Assembly (NCBI RefSeq): GCF_000311745.1
Contig: NZ_HE978531.1
Span: 124,001 to 188,000 of the forward strand
DNA from: Anaerococcus obesiensis ph10
GTDB taxonomy: Bacteria; Bacillota; Clostridia; Tissierellales; Peptoniphilaceae
DNA: 64,000 bases
Direction: 5' to 3'
Shown: piece after piece, positions 18,042 to 27,653 of the stretch
Layout of the letters: every line of letters starts with the position of its first letter
Numbering within the stretch: position 1 is the first letter of the stretch
Program-made: the position numbers and the translations under genes
The notes under the pieces: generated by a model
Seen by the model: the letters and a program-made list of their open reading frames with translations, nothing else
Told to the model about the DNA's origin: nothing
Databases searched by the model: none

Positions 18042-18632
18042 ATGAAAGTTAAAGCAAAAACTATAATAAATATTACAAGTATTCTTATAATTTTAATTTC
18101 TATTTACTTAGGCTATAAGGGTTATAAGCTAGGAATATTTACATCAGTTGCAAGTCTTCAAAAATTTTTGCAACAATATGGAATTTGGGCTCCACTAATT
18201 TTTATGATTTTACAAATAATCCAAATCATAATTCCAGTTATACCAGGTGGAATTACTACAGCTTTTGGAGTTGTTATGTTTGGACCTTTGTGGGGATTTG
18301 TTTATAATTATATTTCAATTTGCCTTGGTTCTATTATAGTATTTTTAATTTCTAGATTTTTTGGAAAAGAAGTTGTACTTGCAATTTTTGGCGAAGAAAA
18401 TTTTAAAAAATATGATAAGTGGTTAAATCACGAAAAATATGATAAATTTTTTGCTTGGGCTATTTTACTTCCAGTAGCTCCTGATGATTTTTTGTGTTAT
18501 TTTTCAGGACTTACTGATATGAAATTAATAACTTTTGTAAAAATAATTATTTTTTGTAAGCCTCCTTCAATATTTATTTATTCGATGGGACTTGTTTTGG
18601 GAATCAAAACAATATTTAAAAGTTTTGCTTGA
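18042..18632 (+). CDS. TVP38/TMEM64 (DedA-superfamily) membrane protein
   Basis: A 196-residue integral membrane protein of the VTT/DedA type. It has an N-terminal membrane segment (IINITSILIILISIYLG), then the core IQIIIPVIPGGITTAFGVVMFGPLWGFVYNY with the proline-glycine re-entrant pattern of the family, CLGSIIVFLISRFFGKE, and LLPVAPDDFLCYFSGLTDM, where an acidic pair precedes the second hairpin. Family members are lipid scramblase-like or undecaprenyl/phospholipid flippases; the substrate here is unknown. TATAAT at 18005-18010 could be its -10 box. It lies between rho and the rpmE promoter. Confidence 0.85.
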   Translation: MKVKAKTIINITSILIILISIYLGYKGYKLGIFTSVASLQKFLQQYGIWAPLIFMILQIIQIIIPVIPGGITTAFGVVMFGPLWGFVYNYISICLGSIIVFLISRFFGKEVVLAIFGEENFKKYDKWLNHEKYDKFFAWAILLPVAPDDFLCYFSGLTDMKLITFVKIIIFCKPPSIFIYSMGLVLGIKTIFKSFA

Positions 18633-18657
18633 AAGATAAATATTCCTATGGTATAAT
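18629..18657 (+). promoter_or_regulatory. Promoter of rpmE and possibly the downstream operon
   Basis: TTGAAA (18629-18634), 17-bp spacer, TATAAT (18652-18657) with TGG in front (extended -10). It overlaps the last bases of the TVP38 gene. Confidence 0.8.
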
Positions 18658-18696
18658 CATTATTGCTTATTGAAAGAGACAAGAAGAGGTGTTTAT

Positions 18697-18903
18697 ATGA
18701 AAAAAGAACTACATCCAGAATACCACCAAGCAAAAGTTACTTGCACATCATGTGGTAATGAATTCACTGTTGGTTCAACAGAAGAAGAAATCAAAGTTGA
18801 AGTATGTTCACAATGCCATCCATTCTATACAGGAAAACAAAGATTTTCTGACCGTGGTGGTAATGTAGAAAAATTCAATAAAAAATATGGAAGAAATAAA
18901 TAA
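18697..18903 (+). CDS. rpmE: 50S ribosomal protein L31, zinc-binding (C+) type
   Basis: Ribosomal protein of 68 residues. It starts [16 protein letters not shown] and carries the zinc pairs CTSC and CSQC, followed by [10 protein letters not shown] and FNKKYG, standard for bL31 type A. ATG 18697 is chosen over an in-frame upstream ATG at 18670, because GAGGTG precedes it at the right distance and the family starts here. In many bacteria the zinc form is replaced by a C- paralogue when zinc is scarce; no paralogue is in this window. A terminator starts at its stop codon, and the prmC-prfA operon follows. Confidence 0.95.
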   Translation: MKKELHPEYHQAKVTCTSCGNEFTVGSTEEEIKVEVCSQCHPFYTGKQRFSDRGGNVEKFNKKYGRNK

Positions 18904-18928
18904 GGTTAGGTTTCTAACCTTATTTTTT
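18898..18928 (+). terminator. Terminator after rpmE
   Basis: AAATAAGGTTAG (18898-18909), loop GTTT, CTAACCTTATTT (18914-18925), then T-run. It probably gives partial read-through into prmC, which has no clear promoter of its own. Confidence 0.85.
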
Positions 18929-18938
18929 ATATGTATTT

Positions 18939-19730
18939 ATGAAAATTAAAGATATTTTAGAAACGAACAATAATGATTTGATTATTGCGCTTACATATTT
19001 ATTAAATACAAACAAAAATTTATTGTTCCTTAATAAAGAAGAAATTTTAGATGAAAAAATAGAAATTGAATTAAAAAAAATTAACGATAAGATTAATGAA
19101 GGCTATCCACTCCAATATGCAATTGGCAAGTGGAATTTTTATGGTTTAGATTTATTAGTAGATAAAAGAGCATTAATACCAAGGTATGAAACAGAAATTT
19201 TGGTAGATCTTATAATTAATGATAATTCAAATAATAAAAAAATTCTTGATATAGGCACAGGAAGCGGAGCGATTTCTCTTGCTCTTTCAAAAAATCTAAA
19301 AGATTCTAAAATTATTGGAGTAGATATATCAAAAAAAGCCATAGACCTTGCAAATGAAAATAAGATTAAGTTAAATATTAATAACGTAGAATTTAAAGAA
19401 AGTGATATTTTTTCAAATATTGATGAAAAATTCGATATAATAGTTTCAAATCCACCTTATATAAATAAGGAAGATTTTGAAAAATTAGATAAGAAATTAT
19501 ATTATGAACCTCAAAATGCTCTTTATGGTGGAGAAGATGGTTTATATTTTTATAAGAAAATAATAAAAAATGCAAAAAACTTTCTAAATAAAAATGGTAA
19601 AATATATCTAGAGATAGGTTATGATCAAAAAGATTCTATAAGTGATTTATTAGAAGAATATGGATATAAACAAATAAAATCCTACAAGGATTTTAATGAT
19701 TTTGATAGGATAATTAAAGCTTGTATCTAA
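18939..19730 (+). CDS. prmC: Release factor glutamine N5-methyltransferase PrmC
   Basis: SAM-dependent enzyme of 263 residues that methylates the GGQ glutamine of release factors. N-terminal helical domain (residues ~1-75), then the Rossmann fold with the SAM loop DIGTGSGAISLAL, the acidic end of strand 2 (IIGVDIS), and the catalytic NPPY motif in SNPPYINKEDF. Its substrate RF1 is encoded nine bases downstream, the classic pairing. No good ribosome site is seen before ATG 18939, so initiation may be weak. Confidence 0.95.
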   Translation: MKIKDILETNNNDLIIALTYLLNTNKNLLFLNKEEILDEKIEIELKKINDKINEGYPLQYAIGKWNFYGLDLLVDKRALIPRYETEILVDLIINDNSNNKKILDIGTGSGAISLALSKNLKDSKIIGVDISKKAIDLANENKIKLNINNVEFKESDIFSNIDEKFDIIVSNPPYINKEDFEKLDKKLYYEPQNALYGGEDGLYFYKKIIKNAKNFLNKNGKIYLEIGYDQKDSISDLLEEYGYKQIKSYKDFNDFDRIIKACI

Positions 19731-19739
19731 GGAGGATAT

Positions 19740-20813
19740 ATGTTAGAAAATCTAGAACATATGAGAGAAAATTTCAAAGAATTAGAAAAAAAACTTGCTG
19801 ATCCTGAAGTTTTATCTGATACTGAAAGGTTTAAAAAAGTTTCAAGAGAATACAATCAATTAAAACCAATTGTTGAAAAATACAATCAAATAAGATCTGC
19901 AGAAGATATGATTAATGAAAATACTGAGCTTTTAAAAGAAGCTGAAGATAAGGAAATGATTGATCTTTTGAAATCTGAAATTGATGAAAATAAAAAAAAT
20001 CTTGAAAAATATAATGAAGATTTAAAAGTTTTACTTATACCAACTGACCCTAACGATCACAAGGATGTAATTGTAGAAATTAGAGCAGGAGCTGGTGGAG
20101 AAGAAGCTGGACTTTTTGCTGGAAATCTTTACAGAATGTATCATATGTATGCCGATAAACAAAAATATAAAACAGAAGATATTGACGTATCAAGCCAAGG
20201 AATCGGCGGAATGAAAGAAGCAACTTTTATAGTAAGAGGTGAAGGCGCTTATTCAAAATTAAAATATGAATCTGGAGTTCACAGAGTTCAAAGAGTTCCA
20301 GAAACAGAATCAGGTGGAAGAATTCACACATCAACAGCGACAGTTGCTGTTTTGCCAGAAGCTGATGAAGTTGATATAAAAATTGATCCAAATGATATAA
20401 GAACAGATGTTTACAGGTCAAGTGGAAACGGTGGACAAAGTGTAAATACAACAGATTCTGCTGTAAGGCTAACCCACATTCCAACAGGACTTGTAGTAAC
20501 TTGCCAAGATGAAAAATCTCAAATTAAAAATAAAGACAAGGCAATGAGAGTTTTAAGGGCAAGACTATATGAAATAGAAGAGCAAAAAAGGCAAAAAGAA
20601 ATTTCAGATAACAGAAAATCTCAAGTGGGAACAGGAGATAGGTCTGAAAGAATTAGAACTTACAATTACCCACAAGGAAGAATAACAGATCACAGGATAA
20701 ACAAAACTATTTATCAATTAGATGATTTTTTAGATGGAAATATTGAAGAGATGATAGAATCTTTGATAACAGAAGACCAAACTAGAAAATTAAAGACAAT
20801 GGGAGAAGACTAA
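19740..20813 (+). CDS. prfA: Peptide chain release factor 1 (RF1)
   Basis: RF1 recognises UAA and UAG and triggers peptide release; 357 residues. The N-terminal helical domain is followed by EIRAGAGGEEAGLFAGNLYRMY, the codon-recognition domain, the catalytic GGQ in SSGNGGQSVN, and the C-terminal NYPQGRITDHRIN segment. RBS AAGGAGGATAT before ATG. The many UAA stops and few UAG stops in this window fit the usual use in AT-rich genomes. It sits between prmC and the CDF transporter. Confidence 0.97.
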   Translation: MLENLEHMRENFKELEKKLADPEVLSDTERFKKVSREYNQLKPIVEKYNQIRSAEDMINENTELLKEAEDKEMIDLLKSEIDENKKNLEKYNEDLKVLLIPTDPNDHKDVIVEIRAGAGGEEAGLFAGNLYRMYHMYADKQKYKTEDIDVSSQGIGGMKEATFIVRGEGAYSKLKYESGVHRVQRVPETESGGRIHTSTATVAVLPEADEVDIKIDPNDIRTDVYRSSGNGGQSVNTTDSAVRLTHIPTGLVVTCQDEKSQIKNKDKAMRVLRARLYEIEEQKRQKEISDNRKSQVGTGDRSERIRTYNYPQGRITDHRINKTIYQLDDFLDGNIEEMIESLITEDQTRKLKTMGED

Positions 20814-21818
20814 TTGTTTGAAATTCTTGCAAAAAGATTTGTAAAAGATTATAAATCTACTGATAAACAAAGAGTAAGATTAAAATTAATTTCTTTATCT
20901 GGTTTAGTTGGAGTATTAATTAATGTATTTTTGTTTTTAATAAAAATAAGTATAGGAATAATCGCATCTTCTTCAGCAGTAATGGGAGATGCTTTCAATA
21001 ATATGAGCGATGCCCTTACGAGTTTAATCACTTTGGTAGGTGCAAAAGCAAGTAGCAAACCAGCCGATAGCAACCATCCTTACGGACATGGTAGAAGTGA
21101 ATACATAGCAAGTTTTTTAGTTTCAATTCTTATTATGTTTGTTGGATTTTTGCTATTTACAAGTTCTATAGATAGTTTTTATAAAGGAAATTTACCAAAA
21201 CTTTCTAAACTTAGTATAATAATCCTTGTTATTTCTTTAGGATTTAAATTTTACATTTATTTTTTAAATAAAAACTTAGACAAAAAACTAGATTCTAAAT
21301 TAAATTATGCAGTAATGATAGATGCAAGAAATGACATATTGTCAACAATTTCTATTATTTTTGCTGTAATTATACAAAAATATATAAGTTTTAACCTCGA
21401 TGCACTTTTGGGTATAATTTTATCCATTATTGTCTTTAAACCAGGTTTAGATTTGTTTATAGATACGATAGATAAGTTATTGGGAAAAGGAATCAGTGAG
21501 GACCTTCATAAAAAAATCGAAGAAATAATTCTTTCTGGCGACTTTGTCCATGGCTATCACGATTTAAAAATTCATGAATATGGCAGAGGAAAGCTTGTAG
21601 GAAGTTGCGATGTAGAAGTTCCATCAAATATAAGTGTAGGAATAATGCATCAAGCAGTTACAAATATTGAACTTAGACTTTTAAATGAGTTAAATATTTC
21701 TATAACCATACACATGGATCCAACTTATTGCTTAATAGAAAATGAAGAAAACAAAAAAATAATTGAGAAATTAAGAAAGTCAGTAAAAAATGCAAACAGA
21801 GATATTGAAAATAGATAG
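20814..21818 (+). CDS. Cation diffusion facilitator, Mn-type (MntE-like) exporter
   Basis: A 334-residue CDF protein with six predicted membrane segments and a C-terminal cytoplasmic domain (from about residue 225, KIEEIILSGDFVHGYHDLKIHE). The membrane metal site reads NxxxD in TM2 (FNNMSDA) and DxxxD in TM5 (DARND). This N-D-D-D set is known from manganese exporters such as MntE, while zinc CDFs carry HxxxD; hence a Mn(II) or similar export role is inferred. The start is a TTG immediately after the prfA stop, with GGGAGAA seven bases upstream. It overlaps the next gene, tsaC, by 29 bases. Confidence 0.88.
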   Translation: MFEILAKRFVKDYKSTDKQRVRLKLISLSGLVGVLINVFLFLIKISIGIIASSSAVMGDAFNNMSDALTSLITLVGAKASSKPADSNHPYGHGRSEYIASFLVSILIMFVGFLLFTSSIDSFYKGNLPKLSKLSIIILVISLGFKFYIYFLNKNLDKKLDSKLNYAVMIDARNDILSTISIIFAVIIQKYISFNLDALLGIILSIIVFKPGLDLFIDTIDKLLGKGISEDLHKKIEEIILSGDFVHGYHDLKIHEYGRGKLVGSCDVEVPSNISVGIMHQAVTNIELRLLNELNISITIHMDPTYCLIENEENKKIIEKLRKSVKNANRDIENR

Positions 21819-22827
21819 AGAAAATATAGATGAAAATATCCTAAACCATGCAGCTGAAATAATCAACAAAGGAGAATTAGTTGCTTTTCCCACAGAAACA
21901 GTATATGGTTTGGGAGCTGATGGATTAAATCCAAAAGCAGCTAAAAAAATTTTTAAGGCAAAAAATAGACCAGAAGATAATCCATTGATTCTTCATATAG
22001 ATGAAGATTATAAATTGGACGAATTGGTTGAAAAGGTTGATGATAGGACAAAATTTTTAATTAAAAATTTGTGGCCAGGTCCTCTTACTGTAATCCTTAA
22101 AAAAAGCTCAATAATTCCTGATATAATTACAGGTGGAGGAGATACAGTTGCTGTTAGAAGACCAAAAGATAAACTTGCAAGAGAGTTTATAAAATATTGT
22201 AATACACCTATTGCGGCGCCTTCAGCAAATATTTCTGGCAGACCTTCCCCAACAAATGCAAAAGATGTTTATTATGACATGAATGGAAGAATTCCACTAA
22301 TAATTGATGGAGGAAGTTCAGATATTGGAATTGAATCAACTGTAATTGATATGAGTTTGGAAAATCCTTGTATATTAAGACCAGGATATTACACTTATGA
22401 ATACATAAAAAAATTTATTCCAAATGTTTGTTTGGATGATTCATTGGTTGATGATTCAAAAGTTCCAAGATCTCCTGGTCAAAAATACAAACATTATGCG
22501 CCAAAAGCAGAAATGAAAGTTTTTGTTGGAGATAAAAGTGTAGAAAAAATAAAAGATTTAGCTTTGAAATATAAAAATGAAGGCAAAAAAGTAGGGATTT
22601 TAGTTTTTGATAAGGATACTGAAAAATTTTCAGCTTTTACTACACTTTCTTTAGGAAATAAAGATAATTTAATAGAAATGAGCCACGTTCTTTTTGAAGC
22701 TTTAAGAGATTTGGATAGAAAAAATGTAGATATAATTCTTGCTGAGGGAGTTAAAGACATTGGGCTTGGAAAGAGTATAATGAATAGGATGAAAAAATCC
22801 GCATCTGGAAATATTTTTAATTTGTAA
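21790..22827 (+). CDS. tsaC: Threonylcarbamoyl-AMP synthase (Sua5/YwlC type)
   Basis: Makes threonylcarbamoyl-AMP from threonine, bicarbonate and ATP for tRNA t6A37 synthesis. The N-terminal YrdC domain shows [47 protein letters not shown] and [15 protein letters not shown]-terminal Sua5 domain (about residues 235-345, [15 protein letters not shown]) makes it the long 345-residue form rather than short TsaC. It overlaps the CDF gene by 29 bases. Product t6A is the substrate of MtaB, encoded at 7496. Confidence 0.95.
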   Translation: MQTEILKIDRENIDENILNHAAEIINKGELVAFPTETVYGLGADGLNPKAAKKIFKAKNRPEDNPLILHIDEDYKLDELVEKVDDRTKFLIKNLWPGPLTVILKKSSIIPDIITGGGDTVAVRRPKDKLAREFIKYCNTPIAAPSANISGRPSPTNAKDVYYDMNGRIPLIIDGGSSDIGIESTVIDMSLENPCILRPGYYTYEYIKKFIPNVCLDDSLVDDSKVPRSPGQKYKHYAPKAEMKVFVGDKSVEKIKDLALKYKNEGKKVGILVFDKDTEKFSAFTTLSLGNKDNLIEMSHVLFEALRDLDRKNVDIILAEGVKDIGLGKSIMNRMKKSASGNIFNL

Positions 22828-22837
22828 AGGAGAAATA

Positions 22838-23467
22838 ATGGGCAAAGTAACAATTTTGGATCACCCAGTGATCAAACATAAAATTTCAATTTTAAGAGAT
22901 AAGAATACAGGTTCTAATGAATTTAGATCAATTATAAAAGAGATAACAATTCTTTTAGCTTATGAAGCAAGCAAGGATTTTACTTTAGAAGAATATGATA
23001 TAGAAACACCAATTTGTAAAACTACAGGTTATAGACTTTCTGGAAAAAAACTTGGAATTATTCCAATTCTTAGAGCAGGACTTGGTATGGTTGATGGATT
23101 AATTGAAGTTTTCCCAGCAGCAAGAGTTGGTCATATAGGAATGTATAGGGATGAAAAAACAATGAAACCTATTGAATATTATTTAAAAATTCCTAAAGAT
23201 TCTAACAAAAGAGATATGTTAGTAATTGATCCTATGCTTGCAACTGGTGGTTCAGCTTGTGATGCCATCCAAAGATTAAAAGAAAAAGGCTGTACTTCTT
23301 TAAAATTATTAAATATAATTGCAGCACCTGAAGGAATTAAAAGAGTTCAAGAAGAACACCCAGATGTAGATATTTATATTGCTCAATTGGATGAAAAATT
23401 AAATGATGATTGTTATATAGTGCCAGGACTTGGAGATGCTGGAGATAGGTTGTTTGGTACTAAATAA
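22838..23467 (+). CDS. upp: Uracil phosphoribosyltransferase
   Basis: Converts uracil and PRPP to UMP in pyrimidine salvage; 209 residues. Starts [21 protein letters not shown], with [11 protein letters not shown], the PRPP loop [12 protein letters not shown], and the uracil-binding end [31 protein letters not shown] before ATG. Ten bases separate it from tsaC and nine from murA. Confidence 0.97.
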   Translation: MGKVTILDHPVIKHKISILRDKNTGSNEFRSIIKEITILLAYEASKDFTLEEYDIETPICKTTGYRLSGKKLGIIPILRAGLGMVDGLIEVFPAARVGHIGMYRDEKTMKPIEYYLKIPKDSNKRDMLVIDPMLATGGSACDAIQRLKEKGCTSLKLLNIIAAPEGIKRVQEEHPDVDIYIAQLDEKLNDDCYIVPGLGDAGDRLFGTK

Positions 23468-23476
23468 GGGGATAGT

Positions 23477-24754
23477 ATGAGTAAAGAAGAAATATTAGTA
23501 GTAAGAAAAAACGGTCCATTAAAAGGAGAAGTTTATATTTCTGGAGCAAAAAATTCAGCTCTTCCAATTCTTGCTGCAAGTCTTTTGGCAAGTGAAGAAG
23601 TTATTTTAGATGAAGTGCCAAAATTAAAAGATATAGAAGTTATGGTGGAAATACTAAGAAGTTTAAATGCTAAGGTTGAATATATTACAGAAACAAGTCT
23701 TAGAATTGATTCTTCAAATGTAGATAAATTTGAAACACCATTTGAATTGATGGATAAAATGAGAGCATCTTTTATAGTTATGGGTCCATTGCTTGCAAAA
23801 TTTGGACACGCAGTAACAAAAGCTCCTGGTGGATGTAATATTGGAAAAAGACCAATTGATTTGCATTTGAAAGGTTTTGAAGCTTTAGGTGCTCAAACTA
23901 CAATGAATCACGAAGAAATATCTTCAAAAACAAAAAATGGTTTAACAGGAAATGTAATTTATTTGGATTTTCCTTCAGTAGGTGCAACAGAAAATATTAT
24001 GATGGCAGCTACAATGGCAGAAGGAGAAACTGTAATTGAAAATGCGGCAAAAGAACCTGAAATCGTAGATCTTGCATCATTTTTGTCAAAAATGGGTGCA
24101 AATATAATTGGAGCAGGTACATCAAATATAATAATTAAGGGTGTGGAAAAATTAAAGGGAACAAGACATACAATAGTTCCAGATAGAATTGAAGCTGCAA
24201 CTTATATGCTAGCTGCTGCAATTACTGGTGGAGATATTTTAATTAAAAATGTTTTGGGCTCTCACATAAGACCGGTTATAGCGAAATTAATCGAAATTGG
24301 TGCTAAGGTAGAAGAAATTGAAGATGATGATATGATTAGGGTAAAAGCTAGTAAAAAATTAAAATCTACAAGTATAAAAACTCTACCATATCCTGGATTT
24401 CCTACAGATGTCCAATCTCAATTTATGGCGTTAATGACAGTATGCAAGGGCGAATCATCAGTTGTAGAAACTGTTTTTGAAAACAGATTTATGCACGTTG
24501 ATGAGCTTAAAAAAATGGGAGCTGCAATAATTACTGAAGGAAATAGGGCTGTAATTGTTGGAGTTGATAAACTTCATGGAGCGGAAGTAAAAGCTACAGA
24601 TTTAAGAGCGGGAGCTGCTCTTATCCTTGCTGGACTTGTAGCTGATGGAGAGACAAAAATATCTGATATTTATCATATAGATAGAGGATATAGTGATTTG
24701 ATTGAAAAGTTTACAAAACTTGGTGCTCTTATTGAAAGAAAACAGGTAAATTAA
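23477..24754 (+). CDS. murA: UDP-N-acetylglucosamine 1-carboxyvinyltransferase MurA
   Basis: First committed step of peptidoglycan precursor synthesis: enolpyruvyl transfer from PEP to UDP-GlcNAc. The 425-residue protein has the inverted alpha/beta barrel repeats, SGAKNSALPILAAS at the start, and the catalytic loop APGGCNIGKRPIDLH with the active-site cysteine that is the target of fosfomycin; the cysteine is intact, so fosfomycin sensitivity at the enzyme level is expected. DLRAGAALILAGL and IDRGY near the end are also conserved. RBS GGGGATAGT before ATG. Confidence 0.96.
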   Translation: MSKEEILVVRKNGPLKGEVYISGAKNSALPILAASLLASEEVILDEVPKLKDIEVMVEILRSLNAKVEYITETSLRIDSSNVDKFETPFELMDKMRASFIVMGPLLAKFGHAVTKAPGGCNIGKRPIDLHLKGFEALGAQTTMNHEEISSKTKNGLTGNVIYLDFPSVGATENIMMAATMAEGETVIENAAKEPEIVDLASFLSKMGANIIGAGTSNIIIKGVEKLKGTRHTIVPDRIEAATYMLAAAITGGDILIKNVLGSHIRPVIAKLIEIGAKVEEIEDDDMIRVKASKKLKSTSIKTLPYPGFPTDVQSQFMALMTVCKGESSVVETVFENRFMHVDELKKMGAAIITEGNRAVIVGVDKLHGAEVKATDLRAGAALILAGLVADGETKISDIYHIDRGYSDLIEKFTKLGALIERKQVN

Positions 24755-24756
24755 TA

Positions 24757-26910
24757 ATGAAATTTGAAGGCATAATTAAAAGTATAATTTATAGAAATGA
24801 AGAAAATGGATACACGGTTTTATCCTTACAAACTTCTGACTCGCCTATAACTTGTACTGGAATTATGCCTTTTTTTAATGAAAACGATCAAGTTGTTGTT
24901 GAAGGCGAATTAATTTATCATGACAAATATGGGGAGCAAATAAATGTAGAAAGTGCTAGGATAAAAAAACCTTCAGGCAAAAAAGCAATTATTTCGTATC
25001 TTTCTAGTGGAAATATTGAGTCAATTGGAAAAAAAACTGCTGAATTAATTTATGAAAAATTTGGGGACAAATCTATTGATGTTGTTTTTAATGAATCTGA
25101 AAAACTTTTATCTATACAAGGAATTGGCAAGAAAAAACTTGAAAAAATAAAAGAATCTACTATTGATGCTAGAGATAGTAGGGAGGCTTTGTTATATCTT
25201 CAAGGTTTAAATATTTCTTTTAACTTATCAAATAAAATTTACAAAGCTTATGGAGATAATACGATTTCTATTGTGAAGACAAATCCTTATAAATTATCTG
25301 AAGATATTTCAGGAATTGGTTTTGTAATGGCTGATAATATTGCCATGAATATGCAAATGAAAAATGATTCTAAATTTAGAATTTCAGCGGCCATTTCTTA
25401 TATTTTAAAAAATGATGCAGAAATGAGCGGGTCTTGTGCTTTAAAAAAAGAAGATTTGTTGAATAAAACTTTTGATTTGATTAAGGTAGATAAAAATAAA
25501 ATAAATGAACAGATAAATGAAGATTTACTTAAATCAAAAATTCAAATTATAAAAATTGGAGAAGACGAATTTGTATATGATAAAGATATTTATAAGGCAG
25601 AAAAATCATGTGCAATAAATCTTTCTAGGCTTCAAAATGAAAAATATATTTTTGATGTAAAAATAAAAGAAGACTTTGATGCTTTTTCAAAAGAACAAGA
25701 AATTGCTATAAAAGAAGCTTTTAATAATATGCTTTTAGTAATTACTGGAGGTCCTGGAACTGGGAAAACTACAATAATAAAGGCTATTTGTAATATTTTA
25801 AATGAAAATAATTTGAAATTTAATCTTGCAGCACCTACAGGACGAGCTGCAAAAAGGATGCAAGAGTCTACAGAAAATGTAGCTTTTACAATTCATAGGT
25901 TAATAGGAATAAAACCAGAAAGTCCAATTCCAGAATTTAATGAGGAAAATACTCTTGATTGCGATTATGTAATCCTTGATGAGGCAAGTATGATTGATAT
26001 TAAATTAATGGATAAATTATTGAAAGCTCTCTCATCAAAAACCGCTTTAATTTTGGTTGGAGATCACAATCAACTTCCAAGTGTTGGTGCAGGAAATGTT
26101 TTAAAAGATATTTTGGATACGGATATAAAATCAGTAAAACTTAAAAAAATATTTAGGCAGGCCAAAGAGAGTAATATTGTTGTAAATGCTCACAGAATAA
26201 ATGATGGTCTATATCCAATTTTAAATCAAAAAAATAAGGATTTTTTCTTTATTAATTCAAATTCAAAAAATTTTCAAAACGATTTGTTGGATTTGGTAAA
26301 AAATAGACTTCCTAACTACTATAAACTTGATCCTATTAACGACATTCAAATACTTGCGCCTAGCAAAAAATCTTTGTGGGGAATTGTTAATATAAATGAT
26401 CTTTGTCAAAAAGAATTAAATAAAAATCCTAATTTAATTAAAATTAACAATAGAATTTTTAAATTAGGTGATAAGGTTATGCAAGTTAGAAATAATTATG
26501 AACTTGAAAGCTTAAATCCAGATGATTTTGATGATGGCGTTTATAATGGAGATATTGGTAGAATTATTGATATTGATAAAAATATGGAAAGTTTAAAAGT
26601 AGAGTTTTATGATGGAAATATTGTCTCTTATAAAAAAGAAGATGTTAAAGATTTGGACTTATCCTATGCAATTACAATTCACAAATCGCAAGGATCTGAA
26701 TTTGATTGCGTATTAATTCCAATGATGCCAGCATCATTTATGCTTTTAAACAGAAATTTATTGTATACTGCCATAACAAGAGCAAAAAAATTGGTAATTT
26801 TACTTGGAGAAAAGAAAATTTTAAAACAAATGGTTAGAAATAATAACGAATCAAAAAGACTTACAAATTTAAGTTTTTGGATAAAAGAATTATCAGAGGC
26901 GTTAAAATGA
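24757..26910 (+). CDS. recD2: RecD2-type SF1B DNA helicase (RecD-like, YrrC)
   Basis: A 717-residue helicase of the RecD2 group found in bacteria often lacking RecBC. N-terminal OB-like domain (YRNEENGYTVLSL), helix-hairpin-helix repeats (GIGKKKLEKIKE, SGIGFVMADNIA), then the helicase core: Walker A TGGPGTGKTT, motif Ia/Ib APTGRAAKRMQE and TIHRLIG, Walker B YVILDEASM, GDHNQLPSVGAG (motif III), KIFRQ (IV) and AITIHKSQGSEFD with YTAITRAKK (V-VI). It starts two bases after the murA stop and overlaps comFC by four bases (ATGA). A role in DNA repair is from family knowledge. Confidence 0.95.
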   Translation: MKFEGIIKSIIYRNEENGYTVLSLQTSDSPITCTGIMPFFNENDQVVVEGELIYHDKYGEQINVESARIKKPSGKKAIISYLSSGNIESIGKKTAELIYEKFGDKSIDVVFNESEKLLSIQGIGKKKLEKIKESTIDARDSREALLYLQGLNISFNLSNKIYKAYGDNTISIVKTNPYKLSEDISGIGFVMADNIAMNMQMKNDSKFRISAAISYILKNDAEMSGSCALKKEDLLNKTFDLIKVDKNKINEQINEDLLKSKIQIIKIGEDEFVYDKDIYKAEKSCAINLSRLQNEKYIFDVKIKEDFDAFSKEQEIAIKEAFNNMLLVITGGPGTGKTTIIKAICNILNENNLKFNLAAPTGRAAKRMQESTENVAFTIHRLIGIKPESPIPEFNEENTLDCDYVILDEASMIDIKLMDKLLKALSSKTALILVGDHNQLPSVGAGNVLKDILDTDIKSVKLKKIFRQAKESNIVVNAHRINDGLYPILNQKNKDFFFINSNSKNFQNDLLDLVKNRLPNYYKLDPINDIQILAPSKKSLWGIVNINDLCQKELNKNPNLIKINNRIFKLGDKVMQVRNNYELESLNPDDFDDGVYNGDIGRIIDIDKNMESLKVEFYDGNIVSYKKEDVKDLDLSYAITIHKSQGSEFDCVLIPMMPASFMLLNRNLLYTAITRAKKLVILLGEKKILKQMVRNNNESKRLTNLSFWIKELSEALK

Positions 26911-27653
26911 TTGGAGATTTTTTGTTTTTGGATGATAATTTGTGTCTTTTTTGCAAGGATGAAGAAAAAGAAAAATTTTCTTTGTGCAAAACTTGTCTTT
27001 CAAAGCTTGATTATGTTGACAATGAATTTGAAATTTTAAATTATAAGGCTAGAGTTTTGTATTTTTATAATCCTTTTATGGCACATTTGATTGGAGATTT
27101 TAAGTTTAATAGAAATACTTCCCTTTATAAAATTTTTGGTCAAATGATATATGATTATATTAAAGAAAAATCTATAGATGATTTTGATTATATTCTTACG
27201 ACGCCCTCATCAAAATCTGTTTTAATTAATAGGGGATTTGACCACATAAAACTTATTTGTGATTATTTTATAGATGAAACTAATATGAAATATTTAGAAA
27301 ATTTTAAAAAAATAAAAAACACAAAGGCTCAACATAAACTGTCAAGAGAAGAAAGGGCAAAAAATTTAAAAAATTCTTTTGAATTTTATGGAGATTTGAC
27401 TGGGAAAAAAGTTTTGATTTTTGACGATATTATTACAAGTTCCAATACTATGAAAGAAATTATAAGAACAATTGAAAAGGAAAATCCAAAAAATATAGAA
27501 ATTCTTGCCCTTGCATCAAGTCATAGGGTAAAAAATAAGGTGCGGGGGCACCTTATTTTTTATGCATTTTCTTTTTCACTTTCTTTTAAAAATTCGTGTA
27601 TTTTTACGGCAAGTGCCATTTCTATTCTTTTTTTGAAAACTTTACATCCGTAA
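26907..27653 (+). CDS. comFC: ComF-family phosphoribosyltransferase-like protein, 3' end apparently altered
   Basis: ComFC-like protein linked to DNA uptake and processing. N-terminal zinc ribbon CLFC...CKTC, then the PRT-like part: LTTPSSKSVLINRGFDH, the QHKLSREERAKNLKNSF segment, and the PRPP loop KVLIFDDIITSSNTM. ATG 26907 overlaps the recD2 stop; a start at 26877 would lie inside recD2. The frame runs past the expected end, through its own terminator hairpin (27531-27561), and about 90 bases into antisense of the maturase gene, adding about 40 residues without family pattern. One extra A in the A6 run at 27530-27535 would give VKK and a TAA at once, just before the hairpin. Confidence 0.88.
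   Translation: MIGDFLFLDDNLCLFCKDEEKEKFSLCKTCLSKLDYVDNEFEILNYKARVLYFYNPFMAHLIGDFKFNRNTSLYKIFGQMIYDYIKEKSIDDFDYILTTPSSKSVLINRGFDHIKLICDYFIDETNMKYLENFKKIKNTKAQHKLSREERAKNLKNSFEFYGDLTGKKVLIFDDIITSSNTMKEIIRTIEKENPKNIEILALASSHRVKNKVRGHLIFYAFSFSLSFKNSCIFTASAISILFLKTLHP
27531..27561. terminator. Bidirectional terminator between comFC and the SCIFF maturase
   Basis: AAAAATAAGGTGC (27531-27543), loop GGGG, GCACCTTATTTTT (27548-27560), flanked by A/T runs on both sides. It serves converging genes. Confidence 0.88.
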
